Shown piece by piece: positions 33,446 through 39,138 of a stretch of DNA of 39,138 nt. Origin of the DNA: Streptomyces europaeiscabiei (GTDB taxonomy: Bacteria > Actinomycetota > Actinomycetes > Streptomycetales > Streptomycetaceae); assembly GCF_001550375.1 (NCBI RefSeq), contig NZ_LRTR01000812.1:1-39138 (forward strand), in the 5' to 3' direction. Positions within the stretch are counted from its first letter, which is position 1, and each line of letters begins with the position of its first letter. Under the pieces are notes generated by a model, which made no database searches, had not been told where the DNA came from, and was given only the letters and a program-made list of their open reading frames with translations. Both the position numbers and the translations under genes were made by a program.

Positions 33446-33628
33446 ATGCAGCCCGTGGCCCCGAACTGGCGTACCAGCTCCTACACCGGGACGGAGAACT
33501 GCGTTGAAGTGGCCGACAACGACGCGCAGCACGTGATGGTTCGGGACACGAAGGCCCGCGACCGGGGGCTCATGGCCGTTCAGCGAACGGCCTGGACGGC
33601 ATTCGTGGAGTACGCCAAGCAGGGATAG
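33446..33628 (+). CDS. DUF397 protein, partner of the XRE regulator
   Basis: This 60-residue protein has the DUF397 signature: NWRTSSYTGTENCVEVAD near the start (W-R-x-S-S-Y-S-x-x-x-x-x-C-V-E-V), then VMVRDTKARDRG and a terminal W..F..Y helix (AWTAFVEYAKQ). Such proteins are encoded next to WhiJ-type XRE regulators and are thought to bind and modulate them. The ATG at 33446 has AGGAGAG upstream. It is the last gene of the operon before the hairpin at 33752. Confidence 0.94.
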   Translation: MQPVAPNWRTSSYTGTENCVEVADNDAQHVMVRDTKARDRGLMAVQRTAWTAFVEYAKQG

Positions 33629-33751
33629 CGCTGACGGTGTTCGGCCCGCTCTCTGAGGCGAGCAGGTGCGTAAGTCTTCCACCCACCCGGCGCGCCCGCT
33701 GCCGTTCCGCGCGAAGCCGAAGCTGTGCGGCTGAGCCAAGCCGTAGGAACT

Positions 33752-33784
33752 GATGGCCTCGCCGCCGTAAACGGCGAGGCCATC
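33752..33784 (+). terminator. Terminator of the DUF6879-XRE-DUF397 operon
   Basis: GATGGCCTCGCCG (33752-33764) pairs perfectly with CGGCGAGGCCATC (33772-33784) around a seven-base loop. It lies 123 bases after the DUF397 stop and is the last strong hairpin before the right end of the island. Confidence 0.85.
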
Positions 33785-34183
33785 CGTCTGATTTGACCAT
33801 GCCAGATGGGCACACTGCGCCTGATGCCTACCGGCGCTGTCGGTGCTGCTGTTCGATAGGCGATGAAGTCACCGCCGGGATCCGACCGTTTCCGGTCTGC
33901 TGAGCGGGGACCGAGCCTGCCATGGTCGACTGCAGGCGGGCGGCCTCAGCACGGCGGTTCGGCGCTGGGTTTCGGCCGGAGTGCTGGATGCGGGTGATGA
34001 GGACGCGGGCGGGCTGTCGTGCCGTGGTGAGCTCGCGCTGGGCAGCGGCTTCTTTGAGAAGTTGGTGGGGTTGGTGGCCGCGGGCTTCGGCATCGGCGAG
34101 GACGGTGGCACGGCGAAAGCCGAGGCCAGGGCCAAGAGGAAGGGCAAGCGGAAGAAACCCAGGAAGTAGGGTACCGGCCCGCT
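33785..34183. other. Right-end region without a convincing gene
   Basis: I see no integrase here, although this is where one would be expected. A plus-strand frame at 33981-34169 ends in a Lys/Arg-rich tail (AKAEARAKRKGKRKKPRK) and has some GC-biased codons. It lacks a ribosome site and family resemblance, and could be the tail of a decayed gene. Confidence 0.45.
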
Positions 34184-34209
34184 CCGCTCACGCATCGCTC
34201 ACGCAAGCC
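34184..34209 (+). repeat. Putative integrase arm-site repeats, right
   Basis: Two GCTCACGCA words 10 bases apart (CCGCTCACGCATCGCTCACG) repeat the pair at 12555-12583 in the same orientation. They stand about 87 bases inside the right att core, which suggests arm-type binding sites that would flank attP after excision. Confidence 0.6.
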
Positions 34210-34257
34210 ATCCCACGGCTCCCCAGCCGTGTGATGCGCCATGCCCCGAGCAGCAGA

Positions 34258-34292
34258 AAACCCCAGGTCACGGGCTATGTGATCTGGGGTTT
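34258..34292. terminator. Island-borne terminator behind tRNA-Thr
   Basis: AAACCCCAG (34258-34266) pairs with CTGGGGTTT (34284-34292), and inner TCAC/GTGA can extend the stem. On the minus strand it lies directly after the tRNA 3' end and can replace the original terminator now displaced to 12361-12390. Confidence 0.75.
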
Positions 34293-34295
34293 CTC

Positions 34296-34339
34296 GGAGC
34301 CCCCTGTCGGATTCGAACCGACGACCTACGCATTACAAG
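34296..34339 (-). other. Right attachment site within tRNA-Thr
   Basis: This is the second copy of the 37-base core (34296-34332) plus a matching TACAAG after one mismatch. Here it forms part of the intact tRNA-Thr gene, so insertion left the tRNA functional. Confidence 0.85.
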
Positions 34340-34371
34340 TGCGTTGCTCTGGCCAGCTGAGCTAAGGAGGC
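34298..34371 (-). tRNA. tRNA-Thr (anticodon TGT)
   Basis: Read on the minus strand from 34371, all arms can be drawn. The acceptor stem is GCCTCCT/AGGGGGC with one G-U pair. The D-arm is GCTCAGCTGGCCAGAGC. The anticodon arm is ACGCA-CTTGTAA-TGCGT with anticodon TGT, decoding ACA threonine codons. The variable loop is AGGTC and the T-arm is GTCGG-TTCGAAT-CCGAC. The discriminator is T, and CCA is not encoded (CCG follows). It is the insertion target of the island. Confidence 0.96.
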
Positions 34372-34509
34372 GTGGCCCCTCGCGGGGGCGCCCGTGCAGT
34401 GTACCCACGTCACAGGGCGTACTCGTCGAAAATTTCCGCGAAGTTCACAGGGGTCCAAGTACTGACAGACCAGGTGAACGCCAGGTACCGTCCTGACCCA
34501 ATCCACTCT

Positions 34510-34525
34510 CGTGGACTACACCACC
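34510..34525. promoter_or_regulatory. DasR-like operator (dre) upstream of msiK
   Basis: TGGACTACACCA at 34512-34523 matches 10 of 12 positions of the DasR core TGGTCTAGACCA. It lies 82 bases before msiK. DasR is the GntR regulator of N-acetylglucosamine and chitin use, and MsiK energises chitobiose uptake, so control at this site makes sense. Binding itself is inferred. Confidence 0.6.
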
Positions 34526-34604
34526 GTGGAACCGTCCGCGGTGGATCACCACCTTTACTCGGATCGTCCGGCACGTTCCTGCCGGTGAAGGGGGCCTACG
34601 ACCC

Positions 34605-35741
<1,137 letters not shown>

Positions 35742-35811
35742 GCCGGACACGGTGCGTTCGTGACCGTTCGCGAAACCACCGGCCCGGGATAAATCACCCA
35801 GGTTGACGAAG

Positions 35812-35843
35812 AAGGCCCCGCAAACATCTGCGGGGCCTTTTTC
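35812..35843 (+). terminator. msiK terminator
   Basis: AAGGCCCCGCA (35812-35822) pairs with TGCGGGGCCTT (35829-35839) around a six-base loop and is followed by TTTTTC. It is a classical Rho-independent terminator about 70 bases after the msiK stop. Confidence 0.93.
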
Positions 35844-35982
35844 GCTGCCACCAACTATCCCGACAAATAGGTTCATTTCGACCAGTGTGCGTCAACCCGC
35901 CACCCGCGGGACGGTGCTTCGACATCCCCCGTACCGGTGACCTAATGTCGCCATATCACTACCCCGCGCTACCCTCACTCGC

Positions 35983-36432
35983 GTGAAGCACACCCACACC
36001 CACACCCAACGGACGCGGCACGGCCGCGGTCCCGCCCGCCGGATCGGCCGCTCCCTGGCCCTGGTCCTGCCCGTCGTCCTGGTCCTCTCCGGCACCCTCG
36101 CGGTCACCCGGGTCAACTGGTCGGGCTCCGACCCCGCGGAGTCGGTGCTCGCCGGCTCGGAGGTCTCCCAGCGCGCCAAGACCCGCGCCCCGCACGAAGT
36201 GCTGCGCGACAAGCTCCTCGTGGAGCTCCAGGAGGAGGACCCTGGCGTCGCCCTCACCCACCTCCAGCAGGCGGTGAACGGCCGCCCCGCGCTGGCGAAG
36301 CACTGCACCTCCATCGCCCGCGCCCTCGGCCGCGCCGCGGTCCGCGCCTACGGCCCCACCCGCGCCCAGTCCTACGCCCGCCCGGTCTGCGACACGTCCT
36401 TCGCGACAGGAGTGGCCGCCCAGTACAGCTGA
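35983..36432 (+). CDS. Small membrane-anchored or exported protein of unknown function
   Basis: This 149-residue protein starts at GTG 35983 with a His/Thr/Arg-rich N-terminus (KHTHTHTQRTRHGRGPARRI). One hydrophobic segment, SLALVLPVVLVLSGTLAV (about residues 24-41), acts as an anchor or signal peptide. The outside part is mostly helical with LRDKLLVELQEEDPGVALTH and two Cys (KHCTSIARAL and RPVCDTSFATG) that could form a disulphide. I recognise no family, though the form is typical of conserved actinobacterial proteins. No ribosome site precedes the GTG, and TACCCT lies eight bases upstream, so a leaderless mRNA is possible. It stands between msiK and the nucleotidyltransferase gene, all in the same direction. 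Confidence 0.75.
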   Translation: MKHTHTHTQRTRHGRGPARRIGRSLALVLPVVLVLSGTLAVTRVNWSGSDPAESVLAGSEVSQRAKTRAPHEVLRDKLLVELQEEDPGVALTHLQQAVNGRPALAKHCTSIARALGRAAVRAYGPTRAQSYARPVCDTSFATGVAAQYS

Positions 36433-36657
36433 GGACCGCTCACAGCACCGCTGAGGGCCACACGGGGCCGTAGAAGCTCCCCAGGCGGCTTCCACGGCTT
36501 CCCACGGCCTTCAGCAAGCTCCCAACGGCTTCCAGAGGTCCCGGAGGATGCCCCAGGGCTCCAGGGGCTCGCACCCCCGTATACCGCCCCGTTCCCACCC
36601 CGCATACCGATCCCAGGGCCGTGCTCCCGCGAACGGGGCGCCACGTACAGTTCGGGC

Positions 36658-37389
36658 ATGACCGATCCGAACGCCGCGTCGCGCCCCGTTCAAGCCGTGA
36701 TCCTCGCCGGTGGCCAGGGCTCCCGGCTGCGTCCGTACACCGACGACCGGCCCAAGCCCATGGTCGAGATCCCCGGTACGGGCACCCCGATCATCGGCCA
36801 TCAGCTCACCTGGCTCGCCGAGGAGGGTGTGACCGACGTGGTCGTCTCCTGCGGCCACCTCGCCGACGTCCTGCAGAAGTGGCTGGACTCGGCCGACCTG
36901 CCGGTCCGCGTCACCACGGTCGTCGAGACGGAACCCCTGGGCCGAGGCGGAGGCCTCAAGTGCGCCGCCTCCCACCTCCCCCACCCCGACCGCCCCTGGT
37001 ACGCCACCAACGGCGACATCTGGACCCGCTTCTCGCTCCGCGACATGGCGGACTTCCACGCCGAACGCGACGCCCTCGCCACCCTCGCCCTGGCCCGCCC
37101 CCGCATCCCCTGGGGCGCCGTGAAGACGGACGGCTTCGGCCGCGTGACGGACTTCATCGAGGCCCCGCCCACGACGTACGAGATCAACGCCGGCGTCTAC
37201 GTCTTCTCCCCCGAGTTCACCGACCTCCTCCCCGCCCGGGGCGACCACGAACGCACCACCTTCCCCCGCCTGGCCCGAGAACGCCGCCTGGCCGGCTTCC
37301 CCATCCCCCAGGGCGCCTACTGGCGAGCCATCGACACGGCGAAGGACCTGACGGAGGCAGCGAAGGAACTGGCGGCACTGAGCCGCTGA
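36658..37389 (+). CDS. Sugar nucleotidyltransferase-like protein (NTP_transferase)
   Basis: This 243-residue protein is a GT-A fold nucleotidyltransferase that would join an NTP to a sugar-1-phosphate. The signature LAGGQGSRLRPYTDDRPKPM (about residues 16-35) contains the nucleotide-binding GGxGxRLxPxT and the catalytic Lys. The metal-binding Asp is in ATNGDIWTRF (about 120-123). The motif ETEPLGRGGGLKCAASHL resembles the TxxPLGTGGAL of mannose/glucose-1-phosphate enzymes. EINAGVYVFSPE and GAYWRAIDTAKDL complete the domain. It lacks the C-terminal beta-helix of GlmU/GlgC types, so it is a short stand-alone form. The sugar is unknown. The 225 bases before it contain short repeats of CGGCTTCC and no gene. 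Confidence 0.92.
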   Translation: MTDPNAASRPVQAVILAGGQGSRLRPYTDDRPKPMVEIPGTGTPIIGHQLTWLAEEGVTDVVVSCGHLADVLQKWLDSADLPVRVTTVVETEPLGRGGGLKCAASHLPHPDRPWYATNGDIWTRFSLRDMADFHAERDALATLALARPRIPWGAVKTDGFGRVTDFIEAPPTTYEINAGVYVFSPEFTDLLPARGDHERTTFPRLARERRLAGFPIPQGAYWRAIDTAKDLTEAAKELAALSR

Positions 37390-37434
37390 GGGGAACGCGA
37401 ACTCACAGGGGCGCCAGGTGACCACCGGCCACCG

Positions 37435-37490
37435 AAGGGGCGCGGGGAGCTGAGCGACAGGCCACGACAGCCCCGCAGACGCCCGCAAAG
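37435..37490. repeat. Streptomyces dispersed intergenic repeat, copy B
   Basis: AAGGGGCGCGGGGAGC followed by GCGACAGGCCACGACAGCC matches copy A at 6411-6468 in order and spacing. The gap 37390-37606 also contains reiterated CCCGTCACGCCCCTCC words at about 37525-37595 and no gene. Confidence 0.5.
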
Positions 37491-37606
37491 CGATCCCCAC
37501 GATCGATCAGGCGCTCCACCCATCCCCGTCACAACCCTCCCCGTCACGCCCCTCCCTGTCACGCCCATCTCCCTCACGTCCTCCCCCTCACGCCGGGAGC
37601 ACGACA

Positions 37607-37640
37607 ACGGGCCCCGCGCGAAACATCACGCGGGGCCCGT
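37607..37640. terminator. Bidirectional terminator between convergent genes
   Basis: ACGGGCCCCGCG (37607-37618) pairs perfectly with CGCGGGGCCCGT (37629-37640) around a ten-base loop. It lies between the nucleotidyltransferase gene and the convergent DoxX-family gene and can serve both. Confidence 0.88.
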
Positions 37641-37668
37641 CCGTGTATCGGCACGGCCAGTGGAGCGC

Positions 37669-39138
37669 CTACCCGAGCAATCCCCCCACCAGCCCGGGCT
37701 CCCCACCCGAGGAGCTCCCCCCGGTGGACCCCCCGGTCGACCCGGTGGCCCCACCGGTCGTACCGCCGGAGGCACCGCTGGAACTCGGCCCGGCAGTGGT
37801 ACTCGGCGCCTGCTCGACCGGCGACGTCTGCTGCGGCGGCACCTGCCCCGCCGTCCCCTGCGTCTGACTCGGCTGCCCGCCGGTGACCGCCCCGGTGTCC
37901 CGTGTGGCCCCCGGCGTCGTCGCCGCCTGCGAAGGCGTCGCCGACGCCGCGCCCGCGGTGGGCGAGTTGGACGCGGACGGGCTGTTCTCGCGCCGCGCGC
38001 TCGGCTCACCCGGCAGCGGCGACCCCGGCAGCTCGTTGCGCGGCGCCTCCCCGGGCCCGGGAACGACGATCCGGTCGGCGTCCCGCACGGCACCGCCGAG
38101 CACGGACCCCACGAGCAGTGTCAGCCCGACGACGATCGCGCTGACGATCGCGCCCCGGCGCAGCACATACCGCCGCAGCTCCCAGATGTCGGCGCGCGGC
38201 CCGAGCGTGCGCCAGGCGCCGCCCGCGAGCCGCCCGTCGACGGAGTACACCGGCGCGCCCGCGATGATCAGCGGGGACCAGGCGGCGAGGTAGATGATGT
38301 CGGGCGTCTCGTAGACGGGGACGGTCTTCCAGCTGACGGTGACGAGCAGCGCGGCCGACAGCAGTGCCCCGACGCCGGCGGCGACCCGCTGCCAGAGTCC
38401 GCAGATGGTCAGCACACCGACGATGACCTGGGCGAAGGCGATGACGAGCCCCGAGCCCACCGGGTGTTCGAGGGCGAACTGCCGCAGCGGCTCGGCGACT
38501 TCCCACGGGTGCAGCGTGTTCAGCCACTTCACCATGGAGCCGCGCTTGCCGCCGTCGAAGTAGTGCGGGTCGCAGAGCTTGCCCATGCCGGCGTAGACGG
38601 AGATGAACCCGAGGAAGACCCGCAGCGGCAGCAGCACCACGCCGAGGTTCATCCGGCGGCCGGGGTAATAGGCGTGCCGGACGGGCTCGTTGCCGGTCCG
38701 GCGTCCGCTCCGCTCGTCCTCACCGTCGTCGTACGACTCCGGGAACTCCTCGTCGGCGTACCCGCCTTGGCCGTAGCCCGCCGCCTGGTCGTACTCCGCT
38801 TCGTCGTACGTGCTGCCGACGGTGCGCATGGCGGGGAGCAGCCGGGTGCCCTCGGGGGCGGCGTGGCCGCCGTGGGTGCGCTGGCTGCCGACGATGGGCG
38901 TCTCGACGGTCTCGACGGTCAAGTCGGCGCCGTAGCGCCCGCTTTGGTCGCCGTAGCGCCGGCTCCCGGTGTCGTAGCCGTCGCCCCTGGGACCGTCGAC
39001 ACGTGGGATGACCTGGGTCGAGCCGGTGTCGCTCAAGGGGTCGGGGGCCCCGCGGCCGACGCCCGCGCCGCGTACCGCCTGGAGGAGCCGGTGGGCCCCG
39101 GTGTCGTCCGGCGCTGACTTCCCGCTCCAGACGACGGG
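37669..39138 (-). CDS. DoxX-family membrane protein with disordered tails (5' end outside window)
   Basis: The frame runs from the right edge of the window to TAG-side stop at 37669, about 489 codons visible. The last visible upstream codons read PVVWSGKSAPDDTGAHRLLQ, which look coding, so I place the start beyond the edge. A polar, Tyr/Gly/Asp-rich N-terminal half is probably disordered. A DoxX-like core with about four helices follows: LGVVLLPLRVFLGFISVYAG, VGSGLVIAFAQVIVGVLTIC, VGALLSAALLVTVSW and IIYLAAWSPLIIAGAPVYSV. A fifth helix, GAIVSAIVVGLTLLVGSVLG, lies near the end. The final 130 residues are Ser/Thr/Pro/Gly-rich and end in TGGSSSGGEPGLVGGLLG. The family is linked to redox or quinone metabolism, and its role here is unknown. 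Confidence 0.85.
   Translation of the reverse strand, partial: PVVWSGKSAPDDTGAHRLLQAVRGAGVGRGAPDPLSDTGSTQVIPRVDGPRGDGYDTGSRRYGDQSGRYGADLTVETVETPIVGSQRTHGGHAAPEGTRLLPAMRTVGSTYDEAEYDQAAGYGQGGYADEEFPESYDDGEDERSGRRTGNEPVRHAYYPGRRMNLGVVLLPLRVFLGFISVYAGMGKLCDPHYFDGGKRGSMVKWLNTLHPWEVAEPLRQFALEHPVGSGLVIAFAQVIVGVLTICGLWQRVAAGVGALLSAALLVTVSWKTVPVYETPDIIYLAAWSPLIIAGAPVYSVDGRLAGGAWRTLGPRADIWELRRYVLRRGAIVSAIVVGLTLLVGSVLGGAVRDADRIVVPGPGEAPRNELPGSPLPGEPSARRENSPSASNSPTAGAASATPSQAATTPGATRDTGAVTGGQPSQTQGTAGQVPPQQTSPVEQAPSTTAGPSSSGASGGTTGGATGSTGGSTGGSSSGGEPGLVGGLLG

Larger units (their letters stand above)
12394..34339. mobile_element. Integrated genomic island at tRNA-Thr, no integrase seen
   Basis: The 37 bases at 12394-12430 are identical to 34296-34332, the 3' half of the intact tRNA-Thr gene, and six further bases match after one mismatch. 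This is the footprint of tyrosine-integrase insertion into a tRNA 3' end. Paired direct repeats lie inside both ends (12555-12583 and 34184-34209). Everything between is accessory cargo: Rhs toxins, small membrane proteins, a two-component pair, an IS relic and an XRE/DUF397 module. I find no integrase, excisionase, replication initiator or transfer gene, so the element is probably decayed or depends on a helper. Confidence 0.82.

Noticed and set aside
33785..34200. A possible integrase at the right end of the island
   Set aside because: I looked for the tyrosine recombinase motifs (Arg, HxxR, Tyr) in all frames near both ends and found none; the frames here are short and broken.
33922..34365. 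A 147-residue plus-strand frame running into the tRNA
   Set aside because: Its C-terminus (PPVGFEPTTYALQ) is the translated antisense of tRNA-Thr, a well-known false protein signature.

Overview
The window is high-GC actinobacterial chromosome, almost certainly Streptomyces. Genes use GTG/TTG starts and strongly GC-biased third positions. Several products match families I know from the S. coelicolor core genome: an MsiK-type sugar ABC ATPase, a SoxR-boxed quinone oxidoreductase, a TerD protein and the DUF397/XRE pairs typical of streptomycetes. Names come from reading motifs; no database search was possible.

Left chromosomal segment (1-12.39 kb): flavin reductase, ArfB-type ribosome rescue hydrolase (-), TerD, an unknown protein (-), a GNAT-Nudix fusion, an M1 metallopeptidase lipoprotein (-), an unknown 166-residue protein, a pentapeptide-repeat protein (-), an FAD oxidoreductase, a quinone oxidoreductase behind a perfect SoxR box, a DAO-type FAD oxidoreductase (-) and an APH(6)/hydroxyurea-type kinase.

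Island (12394-34339, about 21.9 kb): a 37-bp exact copy of the 3' half of tRNA-Thr lies at 12394-12430 and recurs inside the intact tRNA-Thr gene at 34298-34371. Paired direct repeats just inside each end look like integrase arm sites. No integrase, excisionase, replication or transfer gene is visible, so the island looks immobilised or mobilised in trans. Its cargo is two large WapA/Rhs-like secreted YD-repeat proteins in mirror image. The left one (2073 aa, minus strand) ends in a 105-residue tip with a long hydrophobic stretch and is followed by two tightly coupled, mutually similar two-helix membrane proteins. The right one (plus strand) has an in-frame amber codon at about codon 309, an unrelated 140-residue tip, and is followed by a three-helix membrane protein. 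Between them sit a histidine kinase/response regulator pair, a divergent exported protein and an IS21 IstA relic. The right part carries an ATP-binding anti-sigma-like protein divergent from a four-gene run (unknown protein, DUF6879, XRE-DUF5753, DUF397), a WhiJ-type regulatory module.

Right chromosomal segment (34.37-39.14 kb): msiK with a DasR-like operator upstream, a small membrane-anchored protein, a sugar-nucleotidyltransferase-like protein, and a DoxX-family membrane protein that runs off the right edge.

The most interesting system is the twin Rhs island: two polymorphic toxin modules with different tips, each with small membrane proteins in the immunity position.
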